From: Gemmatimonadota bacterium
GTDB taxonomy: Bacteria; Gemmatimonadota; Gemmatimonadetes; Gemmatimonadales; Gemmatimonadaceae
Length of the DNA: 64,000 nucleotides
Assembly (NCBI GenBank): GCA_028287305.1
Contig: JAQBPX010000021.1
Location: forward strand, 20,433-84,432
Reading direction: 5' to 3'
The notes under the pieces: generated by a model
What the model saw: only the letters and a program-made list of their open reading frames with translations
Databases searched by the model: none
Told to the model about the DNA's origin: nothing
Program-made: the position numbers and the translations under genes
Part shown: positions 17,220 to 26,105 of the stretch, piece by piece
Numbering within the stretch: position 1 is the first letter of the stretch
Layout: each line of letters begins with the position of its first letter

Positions 17220-18814
17220 CAGCCGCGCATGGCGACGAAGGTGAGGTCGTCGCGCCGCGGCGCGCCCTCGATGTGCTCGTCGAGCAGCTCGAACACCGCA
17301 TCGAGCACCTCGGCCGGCGTGCGCGCGGCATTCTGGCGCACCACCTCGAGCACGCGCTCCTCGCCCAGCCGCTCGCCCTCGCGATTGCGCGCGTCGCTGA
17401 TGCCGTCGGTGAAGAGCACGAGCAGGTCGCGCCCCGGGCGCCACGCATGCTCGCGCGTGGTGGGCGAGTCGGTCGACATGCCGAGCGGCGGATCGGTGGC
17501 CGCCAGGCGCTCGAAGCCACCGTCATCGGCGAAGATGAAGGCGTGCGGATGTCCGGTGTTCGTGAAGCGCAGCAGCTTCCGGGGCTTGTCCACCACCGCG
17601 TAGAACGCCGAGATGAACATCTCGGTGGTTCCCAGCTCATCGTGCATGGTGGAGTGTAGCGCAGAGAGCGTCTCGCCGGGATCGGCGGTGGTCTGCGCGT
17701 GAATGGCGGTGGCGCTCATGGTGAGCGCCATGATCAGCGCGGCCTGGTAGCCGTGGCCGCTCACGTCGCCGATCATGATTCCCGTGCGGCCGGCGCCCAG
17801 CGGGAACAGGTTGTAGAAGTCACCGCCCACGTCCTCGGCGGGCACGACGCGCGCAGCCACGATCGCATCGGGCGCGACGACCTGGGTGTCTGGGAGGAGC
17901 TTCATCTGCAGGTCGTGCGCGAGGCGCATCTCCTGCGCGAGCCGCTGCTCGTTGAGCGACGCATTCACCAGTCGCGCGTTCTGGATCGCCGTGCCGATCT
18001 GCGTGGCGATGGCCGCGATGAGCTTCTGGTCGCCCGCCGAGAAGGGCTGTCCCGAGCGGCGGTCCGACAGGTTCACCACGCCGAGCGGACGCATGCCGTC
18101 CGGTGCGGTCCAGAGGATGGGCACGGACAGCATGGCGCCGCGACGGAAGGGGCGCTCCAGTTCACAGGGAGCCTGGTCCGCCTCGACGATCGTCGGGTGC
18201 GTGGTGCGAAACACTCGCGCGCTCACGGCGCAGTCATCGTCGATCGAGATGCTCTCCACCGTCTCGCCTGCGGTCCCCTGCGTGGCCACGGGCTCGAGCG
18301 CGCGCGTCTCCTCGTCGTAGACCAGGATCACGGCGCGGCGCGCGCCGACCGTCTCCGAGATCTCGGTGAGGATGGTGCTCGCGGCCGTCGTGAGCGACAC
18401 GGTGCGCCCGAGGATTTCGCTGATCGTGTAGAGGAGGTTGATCTCCTCGTACCGTTCGGCGAGCTCGTTGGCGGCGTGCTCGACCTCGAGCGCGGACTGG
18501 AGGAAGGTCCCGATCACGGGAACCAGGTACCGGAGGTGGGTGTGCAGCTCGAACGACGTGGCCTTGCAGGGGCCGAGGACCAGCCAGGCGCGCCGCGGGC
18601 CGGGAATGGGCGCGAGGATCACCCGCTCCTCGCCGCCGATCTCGAGGGGACCCTCGCTGGCGGCTGGCAGGTGATCCGGCGGCGACGTGGGCGGGGCCGG
18701 GCCGGCCGCCGCCTCGAGGTGGAGTGGCGCGTTGGCGCCACCCTGTGTCCAGACGGCGAGCTCGCACTGCGTGGCCTCGTGAAAAGCGTGGACGACGTCG
18801 GAGAGGTCGCTCAC
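17219..18814 (-). CDS. GAF-domain SpoIIE/RsbU-type protein phosphatase
   Basis: 531 residues. A poorly conserved N-terminal sensory part is followed by a GAF domain (about 125-285, INLLYTISEILG onward). A coiled linker with LAHDLQMKLLPD leads to a PP2C-like SpoIIE domain (about 325-531) with metal motifs VPAEDVGGDFY and GDVSGHG, and LVLFTDGISDA and RRDDLTFVAMR at the end. Such phosphatases dephosphorylate the STAS anti-anti-sigma protein, whose gene lies two genes upstream. GTG start, one base after the anti-sigma stop. The GAF ligand is unknown. Confidence 0.9.
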   Translation of the reverse strand: MSDLSDVVHAFHEATQCELAVWTQGGANAPLHLEAAAGPAPPTSPPDHLPAASEGPLEIGGEERVILAPIPGPRRAWLVLGPCKATSFELHTHLRYLVPVIGTFLQSALEVEHAANELAERYEEINLLYTISEILGRTVSLTTAASTILTEISETVGARRAVILVYDEETRALEPVATQGTAGETVESISIDDDCAVSARVFRTTHPTIVEADQAPCELERPFRRGAMLSVPILWTAPDGMRPLGVVNLSDRRSGQPFSAGDQKLIAAIATQIGTAIQNARLVNASLNEQRLAQEMRLAHDLQMKLLPDTQVVAPDAIVAARVVPAEDVGGDFYNLFPLGAGRTGIMIGDVSGHGYQAALIMALTMSATAIHAQTTADPGETLSALHSTMHDELGTTEMFISAFYAVVDKPRKLLRFTNTGHPHAFIFADDGGFERLAATDPPLGMSTDSPTTREHAWRPGRDLLVLFTDGISDARNREGERLGEERVLEVVRQNAARTPAEVLDAVFELLDEHIEGAPRRDDLTFVAMRG

Positions 18815-18815
18815 G

Positions 18816-19274
18816 TCAGCCCCGGTGCAGCGTGAGGCGCACGACGCTGCCGCGAAGGTCAGGGGTGGGAAACGCCTCGACCAGGTCCATGAGCTTTCGC
18901 ATCAGGAAGAGGCCGCGCCCGTCCTCGAGCCCGATCTTGTCCGGCGTGGTGGGGTCGGTGAGCTGGGCCTCGAGGTCGAAGCCGCCGCCTTCGTCGGTGA
19001 CCTCGATGACGAGCTCGCGCTCATCGACCACCGCGGTGATGCGCACGTGCTTGCGCGGGTCCTCGCCGTTGCCGCGACAGATGGCGTTGGACAGTGCCTC
19101 GGACAGCGCCACGGGCACGTTGAGCATGACCTGGCGCGGCGCGAAGTGCATGGCCTGGCACTCGCGCTGCACCGTGTCCACGACGCCCTCGATGTAGGCG
19201 ACGTCGCTGGGAATCTCGAGATCGAGCCGGCGCGGGGCCGGCCCGCTGTCGCTGCTGCCGGCTGGCGCCGTCAG
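18816..19274 (-). CDS. RsbW-type anti-sigma kinase, possible CTG start
   Basis: GHKL-fold serine kinase that would bind a sigma factor or phosphorylate the STAS protein. The ATP-site motifs are SEALSNAI (N box), VTDEGGGFD (G1) and LEDGRGLFLMR (G2). The nearest standard start, GTG at 19181, would remove a family-like N-terminal strand LDLEIPSDVAYIEGV that is open in frame upstream. The reading frame continues to a CTG at 19274 that overlaps the STAS stop as CTGA, the same geometry as the ATGA overlaps elsewhere in this operon. With CTG the protein is 152 residues, with GTG 121. I favour the longer form but the start is uncertain. Confidence 0.85.
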   Translation of the reverse strand: MTAPAGSSDSGPAPRRLDLEIPSDVAYIEGVVDTVQRECQAMHFAPRQVMLNVPVALSEALSNAICRGNGEDPRKHVRITAVVDERELVIEVTDEGGGFDLEAQLTDPTTPDKIGLEDGRGLFLMRKLMDLVEAFPTPDLRGSVVRLTLHRG

Positions 19275-19603
19275 AAGCTCTCGAGCGCGCGCTCGCGCGT
19301 GTCGGCGATCTGGAAGAGCGTGTCGAGCTTCGTGAGCTCGAAGAGCGTCTTCAGGTCGTCATTCAGGTTCGCGAGGCGCAGCTCGCCTCCCTGCTCGCGG
19401 ATCTTCTTCGAGAGCGACACGAGGACCCCGAGGCCGGAGCTGTCGATGTAGCCGGTCTGGGCGAAGTCGATCAGGAAGCGACGCTCACCCTTCTCGAGCT
19501 CGTCGAGGACCTTCTGCTTGAGCTCCTGTCGATTGCCGACGATGAGCTGCCCCTCGACGTCCACAACGACGATCTCGCCCTGCTTCTTGATTGCAAAGCT
19601 CAT
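19271..19603 (-). CDS. STAS-domain anti-anti-sigma factor (RsbV/SpoIIAA type)
   Basis: 110 residues, one STAS domain. IDSSGLGVLVSL near 53-64 contains the serine that is phosphorylated by the partner kinase. Unphosphorylated, it would bind the RsbW-like protein and free a sigma factor. A GGGGAAAG ribosome site precedes the ATG. It overlaps pta upstream by four bases and the kinase gene downstream by four. Confidence 0.92.
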   Translation of the reverse strand: MSFAIKKQGEIVVVDVEGQLIVGNRQELKQKVLDELEKGERRFLIDFAQTGYIDSSGLGVLVSLSKKIREQGGELRLANLNDDLKTLFELTKLDTLFQIADTRERALESF

Positions 19604-20625
19604 TGCGCTTTCCCCTGGGGCTTCGGTTCCTGGCCTGGCGAGCCCGCCTGAAGTGCGGTGATCGCCGCCACGTTGATAATGTCGTCAGGAACGGCGCCGC
19701 GCGACAGGTCGCTGCACGGGCGACGCAACCCCTGGATGATCGGACCCACGGCGCTGGCGCCGGCGAGCCGCTGCACCAGCTTGTACGCGATGTTCCCGGC
19801 ATCCAGCGTCGGGAACACCAGGACGTTCGCCCGGCCAGCCACCGGGCTGCCGGGAGCCTTGCGGTCCCCCACGGCGCTGGCGAGCGCTGCGTCCCCTTGC
19901 AATTCTCCGTCCACGACGAGTTCAGGCATACGGCGCCGAATCTCCTCCACCGTCGACCGCATCAGCTCCACGCTCGAGCCGGTGCCCGACCCCTTCGTGC
20001 TGAAGGAGAGCAGCGCCACGCGCGGCTCGTCGCCCACGATGCGTCGCCGGTCCGCAGCCGCGGCGATGGCGATGTCCGCCAGCTGGTCGCGCCCGGGATA
20101 GGGCACCACCGCGCAGTCGGTGAAGGTGAGCACCTCGGATTCCGTTCCGCCCCGGAAGGGGGGAACCACCATGTAGAACGCACTCGACACCGTCCGCACG
20201 CCCTCGCCACGGCCCACCATCCAGATCGCGGCGCGCAGCACGTCCGCCGTGGTGTGCACCGCGCCGGCAACGCAGCCGTCGGCCGCGCCCACGCTCACCA
20301 GCCAGTCGGCGAAGAGCAGTGGCGTGGCCGCGAGCCTGCGCGCCTCCTCGATGGTCATCCCCTTCCGTTGCCGCGCGAACGCGATCGCCTCGGCCGCCTG
20401 CTCGTGCCGGTCGTCCGCCGCAGGGTCGATGCAGGGCAGGCCGAGTGCGCGCGCGGCGGCGTGCGACGCCGGCTGCGCGGGGTCGAGCACCAGCACGGGG
20501 TCCACCACCTGCTCGGCGGCGAGCAGGCGGACCGCGTCCAGGGTGCGCTGGTCAGCGCTCTCCGGAAAGACGATCGTGCGTCGATTCGCCTGCGCGCGGG
20601 CGCGCACGGCAGCCAGGAAGCTCAC
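19600..20625 (-). CDS. pta: Phosphate acetyltransferase
   Basis: 341 residues, the short single-domain form of the enzyme interconverting acetyl-CoA and acetyl phosphate. IVFPESADQRTL at the start, FADWLVSVGAADGCVAGAVHTTADVLR near 105-130, LSFSTKGSG near 208 and the end motif PIIQGLRRPCSDLSRG fit the family (PTA_PTB). No acetate kinase gene is adjacent. It overlaps coaD and the STAS gene by four bases each, so acetyl-phosphate metabolism and the partner-switch module are co-translated. Confidence 0.92.
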   Translation of the reverse strand: MSFLAAVRARAQANRRTIVFPESADQRTLDAVRLLAAEQVVDPVLVLDPAQPASHAAARALGLPCIDPAADDRHEQAAEAIAFARQRKGMTIEEARRLAATPLLFADWLVSVGAADGCVAGAVHTTADVLRAAIWMVGRGEGVRTVSSAFYMVVPPFRGGTESEVLTFTDCAVVPYPGRDQLADIAIAAAADRRRIVGDEPRVALLSFSTKGSGTGSSVELMRSTVEEIRRRMPELVVDGELQGDAALASAVGDRKAPGSPVAGRANVLVFPTLDAGNIAYKLVQRLAGASAVGPIIQGLRRPCSDLSRGAVPDDIINVAAITALQAGSPGQEPKPQGKAQ

Positions 20626-21134
20626 GGCGTGCCGGGGTCGAGCGCGGCCGCGCGCTCGGCGAATCGCTTGCGCAATGCGGCCGCGATGGACGGGTGGACC
20701 AGCCCTTCCACGTCGCCGCCGAATCGCGCCACCTCGCGCACCATGCTCGCGCTGATGTAGGTGGTGTCGAGCGACGGCACCATGAAGACCGTCTCGAGGT
20801 CCGGCGCGAGGTGGCGGTTCATGAGCGCCATCTGGTACTCATATTCGAAGTCGCTCACGGCGCGCAGTCCGCGAATGAAGAGGCGCGCTCCCACTTCCCG
20901 CGCGAACTCCACGGCCAGGCCGGTGAATGCGCGCACCTCGATGCGTGCGTCGCCGGCGAGCGCGTCGCGGATCATGCTCACGCGCTCATCGATGTCGAAG
21001 ATCGGCTGCTTCGACGCGCCGGTGGCCACGGCGACGATCAGCCGGTCCACGTACTCCAGGCTGCGGCGCACGAGGTCCTCGTGGCCGCGCGTGAGCGGGT
21101 CGAAGGTGCCGGCGTAGATGGCAGTGCGTTTCAC
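20622..21134 (-). CDS. coaD: Phosphopantetheine adenylyltransferase
   Basis: 170-residue nucleotidyltransferase of coenzyme A synthesis. The GTG start at 21134 leads straight into AIYAGTFDPLTRGHEDL, with the TxxH-type substrate site. RGLRAVSDFEYEYQMA near 90 and the C-terminal SASMVREVARFGGDV complete the family pattern. It overlaps rsmD by four bases. Making CoA beside phosphotransacetylase is a sensible metabolic pairing. Confidence 0.95.
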   Translation of the reverse strand: MKRTAIYAGTFDPLTRGHEDLVRRSLEYVDRLIVAVATGASKQPIFDIDERVSMIRDALAGDARIEVRAFTGLAVEFAREVGARLFIRGLRAVSDFEYEYQMALMNRHLAPDLETVFMVPSLDTTYISASMVREVARFGGDVEGLVHPSIAAALRKRFAERAAALDPGTP

Positions 21135-21646
21135 GGGGCGCGGAAGAAGGAGACCCGAATATCGCCGTATTTGCGCTCCTCGGCACCCTCGAGGCTGATC
21201 CGGCTCGAGTGCTCGATGCCCAGGATCGCCGCGAAGGGCGTGACGCGCCACGCTTCAGCGAGTTCCTCGGCGCCCCTGGATTCATAGGGCGGGTCGGCGA
21301 AGGCGACGTCGTAGGCGCCCTCGGCCAGCCCGCGCACGAAGGTGATCGCGTTGGCCTTGTGCACCACGGCGGCCTCACCGGCACCGAGGTGCGCGATGTT
21401 GTCGTAGAGGACCTCCAGGCTGCGGGGCGCGTTCTCCACGAAGTCGGTGGTCGCCGCGCCGCGCGACAGCGCCTCGAGCCCAAGCGCTCCCGACCCGGAG
21501 AACAGGTCGAGCACGCGCGCCTCGGGCAGGTCGCCATGCACGATGCTCATCCACGCCTCGCGCACGCGGTCGAGCGTGGGGCGCACGGCGTCACCCTTCG
21601 GCGCGTCGATGCGGCGTCCCTTCCAGCGTCCGGCGATGATGCGCAT
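21131..21646 (-). CDS. rsmD: 16S rRNA (guanine966-N2)-methyltransferase
   Basis: 171 residues. MRIIAGRWKGR at the start, VRPTLDRVREAWMSI, the SAM site VLDLFSGSGALGLEALSRGA and the catalytic FADPPYES are typical of RsmD. The start at 21646 was chosen over a longer frame that runs into recJ. The rsmD-coaD pair is widely conserved. Confidence 0.95.
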   Translation of the reverse strand: MRIIAGRWKGRRIDAPKGDAVRPTLDRVREAWMSIVHGDLPEARVLDLFSGSGALGLEALSRGAATTDFVENAPRSLEVLYDNIAHLGAGEAAVVHKANAITFVRGLAEGAYDVAFADPPYESRGAEELAEAWRVTPFAAILGIEHSSRISLEGAEERKYGDIRVSFFRAP

Positions 21647-21650
21647 GGCG

Positions 21651-23378
21651 TTATGCGGGGCGAAAGTCTGCGAGCCGCGCCTGGAGGCGCGACTGACCAT
21701 TCCACTCGTCGCGCTCGAGGCGGAAGGCGATGTCGTAGTGCCGGTCCACCGTGAGTTCGCGCGCGCGCGGCGCCATCCCCCAGGCGAGCGCCATGAGCGG
21801 GCCCTGCGACTCGCGGTGGAAGGCGAGTCGCAGTCCGTCCTTGCCGACCGCCTTCGGCGGCGCATGCAGCATGACGTTGCGCGCCATCAGCACGGGCGAC
21901 GGGTTGCCGAGTCCGCACGGCTCGAGATGTCGCAGCATGGCTTCGAGGTCCTCGGTGACCTCCTCGAGGTCGACCTCGAGGTCCACGCGCAGCTCCGGCA
22001 CCAGGTCGCTGGGCGTGAGCTTCGCGAGCGCGACCTCGTTGAAGCGCTGCGCGAACGCGGGCAGCTGCTCGCGCGCTACCGTGACGCCGGCGGCGGCGCG
22101 ATGCCCGCCGTAGCGCAAGAGGAGGTCCTTGCACGCACCCAACCCGGAGTGCAGGTCGAATGCGCTGATCGAGCGCCCGCTTCCCTTGCCCGTGTCTCCC
22201 TCGAGCGCGACGAGCACCGTGGGCCGGCCGAACTCCTCCACGATGCGGCTGGCGACGATGCCGATCACGCCGGCGTGCCACCCCTCGCCGGCCAGCACCA
22301 GGCCGTACGTGTGCTCGAGGTCGAGCTCGTGCACCATGGCGCGCGCCTCCTCCAGCGTGGCGCGATCCACGGCCTGCCGCCGCGCATTCAGCTCCTCGAG
22401 CTCGCGCGCGATCGTGTTCGCGGCGTTCTCGGTCTCGGCCATCAGCAGCTCGACGCCGCGCAACGCGTGACCCAGCCGGCCCACCGCGTTGAGCCGGGGC
22501 GCAAGGATGAACCCGACGCGACCCGCTGTGAGCGGCTTGCCTTCCAGTCCCGACGCGCGCACGAGCGCGCGGAGGCCGAGGTTGCGGGTCTCATTGAGGA
22601 GCTTGAGACCGTAGCGCGCGAGCACGCGATTCTCGCCACGCAGCGGCGCGATGTCCGCGATGGTGGCGAGCGCCACCAGGTCGAGCATCCCGAACACCGC
22701 GTTCTCGTTGCCGCCCAGGTGCCGGGTGAGCGCGAGCGCCAGCTTGAACGCGACGCCGACCGCCGCGAGGTCCTTGTCCTCCGAGGGACAGTCCGGGCGC
22801 CTGGGGTTGAGCACCGCGAACGCCGCCGGCAGCGCGCCCCCGGGCAGGTGATGGTCCGTGATGATCACGTCGATGCCCGCGCCCTGCAGCTCGGCCACCG
22901 CCGCGTGCGCGCTGGTTCCGCAATCGGCCGTGAGCACCACCGTCGCGCCGTGTTCGCGCGCGGCGCGCACGCCGGCGGCGCCCAGGTCGTAGCCATCCTC
23001 GAGCCGGCGCGGGATGAACGGGATGGCAGTGCCACCGAGCGCGCGGAGCGCCTTCACGCACAGCGTGGTGGAGCTCATGCCGTCGACGTCGTAATCGCCG
23101 TGGACGAGGATCGTCTCCTTCGCCGCGATGGCTCGCGCGAGTCGCTCCACCGCGCGGTCGAGATCCTTCAGCTGCGCCGGCTCATGGAGCTGGTCGAGGC
23201 GCGGGCGCAGGAACCGCCGCGCAGAGTCGGGCGCGCCATGGCCGCGCGCCGCGAGCAGGCGGCAGATCGGGAGCGGCAGGCTCAGCTCGGCGGCAAGCTG
23301 CGCGACGAGCGCTTCATCCGGCGCCTGCGGGGACAGCCATCGCGTGGGAGGACGCGAGGCGACTGCGGTAGCGATCAC
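21651..23378 (-). CDS. recJ: Single-stranded-DNA-specific exonuclease RecJ
   Basis: 575 residues, 5'-3' exonuclease of recombination and mismatch repair. The DHH phosphoesterase motifs are VHGDYDVDGMSSTTL near 95, LTADCGTS near 148 and ITDHHLPG near 166. The DHHA1 domain has RYGGHRAAAGVTV near 425, and an OB-fold follows at the end. Start GTG; four bases separate its stop from rsmD. Confidence 0.96.
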   Translation of the reverse strand: MIATAVASRPPTRWLSPQAPDEALVAQLAAELSLPLPICRLLAARGHGAPDSARRFLRPRLDQLHEPAQLKDLDRAVERLARAIAAKETILVHGDYDVDGMSSTTLCVKALRALGGTAIPFIPRRLEDGYDLGAAGVRAAREHGATVVLTADCGTSAHAAVAELQGAGIDVIITDHHLPGGALPAAFAVLNPRRPDCPSEDKDLAAVGVAFKLALALTRHLGGNENAVFGMLDLVALATIADIAPLRGENRVLARYGLKLLNETRNLGLRALVRASGLEGKPLTAGRVGFILAPRLNAVGRLGHALRGVELLMAETENAANTIARELEELNARRQAVDRATLEEARAMVHELDLEHTYGLVLAGEGWHAGVIGIVASRIVEEFGRPTVLVALEGDTGKGSGRSISAFDLHSGLGACKDLLLRYGGHRAAAGVTVAREQLPAFAQRFNEVALAKLTPSDLVPELRVDLEVDLEEVTEDLEAMLRHLEPCGLGNPSPVLMARNVMLHAPPKAVGKDGLRLAFHRESQGPLMALAWGMAPRARELTVDRHYDIAFRLERDEWNGQSRLQARLADFRPA

Positions 23379-23416
23379 CCGAGCAAGCTATCGGGCGCCC
23401 GGGTGGGCTACAAGCA

Positions 23417-24121
23417 TCATTCCCCCGCGTAGAGGAGCACTCCGCACCCTTCGCAGATGTCGGTGGCGCCGCCGGTGATCATCGCGGTGCGTCGCTGCAC
23501 CGGAATGGCGGTGTCGCAACGGCTGCAGCTGGTGCCGCGCAGCGGGAACAGCGCGCGCTCGCGGCGCTTGCTGCTGATGCGGTCGTAGCGCTGCAGCAGC
23601 GTGCGGGTGATCCCCTTCGCCTTCTCCTCGCGGCGGGCGCGCACCTCCTTCATCTCGAAGTCGATCGCGATGCGATCGGAGTCGAGCGCCGAGCGTGCCT
23701 CCTGCTGGCGCGCATCCACGTCGTCCACCGCGGCCTGCTTTTCATCCGCCACGCGGCGCAGCTCGCGAAGGCGGGACTGGATGGAGCCGACCTCGCGCTC
23801 GTCCTCCACCATCATCCGGGTGGCCTGGTCGAGCTGGGCCTGCGCCGCCGTCGCTTCGCGCGGTGAGGTCACGTTGTTCAGCGCCTGCTCGTTGCGTTCC
23901 TTGAGCGTGCGATGCTGCGCGACACGCGTCTCGACCTCGCGCTGCCGCTTCTCCTCGGTGAGCACGGCCTTCTGCACCTCGGCGCGCTCCCCCTCGGCGC
24001 GATCCCGCTCGCGCTGGAGGACGGCGATGCGGGGCTCGAGCGCCGCGAGGCGGTCCTCGAGGGCGTGGATGACCACGTCTTCTTCCTGCACGGCCAACAG
24101 CGCGGAAACGTCCGGATGCAC
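23417..24121 (-). CDS. Coiled-coil protein with C-terminal C4 zinc ribbon
   Basis: 234 residues. A long coiled coil (about 5-175) rich in Glu/Arg is followed by a zinc ribbon with Cys pairs CSRCD near 199 and CEGCG near 224 (DUF164 / C4-type zinc ribbon family). These proteins are widespread next to replication or RNA genes and are thought to be nucleic-acid associated, but no activity can be assigned. GTG start preceded by GGAGGG at a good distance. It sits between dnaG and recJ. Confidence 0.85.
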   Translation of the reverse strand: MHPDVSALLAVQEEDVVIHALEDRLAALEPRIAVLQRERDRAEGERAEVQKAVLTEEKRQREVETRVAQHRTLKERNEQALNNVTSPREATAAQAQLDQATRMMVEDEREVGSIQSRLRELRRVADEKQAAVDDVDARQQEARSALDSDRIAIDFEMKEVRARREEKAKGITRTLLQRYDRISSKRRERALFPLRGTSCSRCDTAIPVQRRTAMITGGATDICEGCGVLLYAGE

Positions 24122-24140
24122 GATCTACCCTCCAGCAAAA

Positions 24141-25982
24141 TTAAGGTCGGGAACTGCCGAAAGCCTTCCACCGCGGCGCATCGAGCAACCGCAGCTCCTT
24201 CGCCATCGCATTCTTGCGCGTGAGCAGCGAGTCCTGCTCCGCGGGCTGGGCGGCCGCGAGTTGCTGGTCGAGCTCCTGCAACTGCTCGTCCAGCGAGCGG
24301 GCCTTGAGCGCGGCCAGGCTGCGCTCCACGCCCAGGTCGGCCACGTCCAGTCCGCCGGGCTCGTCGAGCAGCCCTTGCAGAACGATAACCGTCTCCTCGT
24401 CCAAAACGGCGGCCAGCTCGTCATTCGTGGCCTCGCCGCCGCTGGAGAGCAGCTCGGCGAAGATGGCCGCGAAGTGAGGCTCCCGGAAGGTATCGTCCCC
24501 GATGCGCTCAGCGATGCGCTCCACGTACTGCCGCAGGTGCAGGGCCACGCGCACCAGTTCGCGCTCGGCCGAGTGCGCCCGCACCGCATAGCGGGTGCGG
24601 CGGTCGCCGCCCTTTCGCGCTCGCGGCTCGTGCGGCGCCTCGCCCGGATGCGGCGCGGCCTCCGCCGCAGCGGCCTCGCGCCCACCTCGGCCCCGCTTCG
24701 GCGCCGCCAGCATTTCGCGCTCGAGAATCTCGCGACCCACGCCGACCACTTCCGCCGCTCGGGAAAGGTAGATGTCGCGCGTAAGCGCATCCTGCGTGAG
24801 CCGGATGGTGGGCAGCAGGCGGTCCAGCGCCTGCCGCTTGCGGCGCAAGTCGGAGAACCACCCGCCGCGCTCGAGGATCTGCACCTTGCGCTCGAAGACA
24901 TCGATCGCGCCGGCGAGGAGCTTCTCGAGCCCCGCGGAGCCATGGCGTCGCACGAAGGAGTCGGGATCCTCTCCCTCGGGCAGCGTGGCGACCTGCACGG
25001 CGGCGCCCTGCGCCAGCAGCGCATCGCCGGCGCGAAAGGTGGCCTTCAACCCCGCCATGTCCGAGTCGTAAAGCAGGAATACGTTCTTCGTGTAGCGCAG
25101 CAGCAGCGCACCTTGCTCCTCGGTGAGCGCGGTGCCGAGCGGCGCGACCACCGTCTCCACCCCGGCGAGCGCGATGCGCACGCAGTCGAAGTAGCCCTCG
25201 ACGACGAGCACGCGGTCTTCGCGGCGAATCTCGTTGCGCGCGGTGTCGAGCCCATAGAGCGTCTTCCCCTTCGAGAAGAGGGGCGTCTCGGGCGAGTTGA
25301 GGTACTTGGGCTCACCCACTCCGATCACCCTCCCGCCGAACGCAATCACGCGCCCCTGGATGTCGCGAATCGGGAACATGAGGCGTCCCCGAAAGCGCGT
25401 GCGCGGCTCGGTCTCCCCTTCTCGCAGCACGAGCAGCCCGACTTCCAGCTGCCGCTTGTCGGTGAAGCCGAGCGTGGTGAGGTAGCCGCGCAGCGCCGCG
25501 CCGTCCCGCGGCGAGAATCCGAGCGCGAACTTGGCGGCCTCCTCCTGCGTGATGCCACGGCTCGCGAGGTACTCGCGCGCGGGCTCACCGCCCTTCTCGT
25601 CCCAGAGCTGCTTCTGGAAGTACTCGGCGGCGGCGGCGTTGACTTCCCACATCGGCTCGCGAGGATCGGGCCCCTCGCGATCGTTCCGCTTGATCTCCCG
25701 GATCTCGATGCCCACGCGCTCCGCCACCATGCGTACCGCGCTCGGCCAGTCCACGCCGAGCCGCTTCTGCAGGAAGGAGAAGACGTCACCGCCCTCGTGG
25801 CAGACGAAGCAGTAGTAGATGCCGCGCTTCGGGGAGACGGAGAAGTTGCGGTGCGTGCCCTGGTGAAAGGGACAGGGCGCCCGGTAGTCGGTGCCGGTGC
25901 GGCGCAGCTCGACGTACTCACCGATGATAACGACGATGTCCGCCGCCTCGCGCACGCGCTCGACCTGCTCGTCGGGGATCAT
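24141..25982 (-). CDS. dnaG: DNA primase
   Basis: 613 residues. The N-terminal CHC2 zinc finger has CPFH near 39 and YYCFVCHEGGD near 57. The core has the basic EREGPDPREP segment and the Toprim fold with VVEGYFDC near 262 and LLYDSDMAG near 304. The C-terminal DnaB-binding helical domain begins after a variable, low-complexity linker (about 430-460). It is the first gene of a ten-gene leftward operon ending in rsmA. Confidence 0.96.
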   Translation of the reverse strand: MIPDEQVERVREAADIVVIIGEYVELRRTGTDYRAPCPFHQGTHRNFSVSPKRGIYYCFVCHEGGDVFSFLQKRLGVDWPSAVRMVAERVGIEIREIKRNDREGPDPREPMWEVNAAAAEYFQKQLWDEKGGEPAREYLASRGITQEEAAKFALGFSPRDGAALRGYLTTLGFTDKRQLEVGLLVLREGETEPRTRFRGRLMFPIRDIQGRVIAFGGRVIGVGEPKYLNSPETPLFSKGKTLYGLDTARNEIRREDRVLVVEGYFDCVRIALAGVETVVAPLGTALTEEQGALLLRYTKNVFLLYDSDMAGLKATFRAGDALLAQGAAVQVATLPEGEDPDSFVRRHGSAGLEKLLAGAIDVFERKVQILERGGWFSDLRRKRQALDRLLPTIRLTQDALTRDIYLSRAAEVVGVGREILEREMLAAPKRGRGGREAAAAEAAPHPGEAPHEPRARKGGDRRTRYAVRAHSAERELVRVALHLRQYVERIAERIGDDTFREPHFAAIFAELLSSGGEATNDELAAVLDEETVIVLQGLLDEPGGLDVADLGVERSLAALKARSLDEQLQELDQQLAAAQPAEQDSLLTRKNAMAKELRLLDAPRWKAFGSSRP

Positions 25983-26105
25983 TGCTGGAATGGACGCGAG
26001 CGAATCGACGCCCCGGTGTGACGCCCTCCTGTGGAGGGTGGCGCGAACACTGCAGTGGCGCGTGCGGCTGAGGCCGATTCGCCCAGCACATCACTTCCGT
26101 TCACG

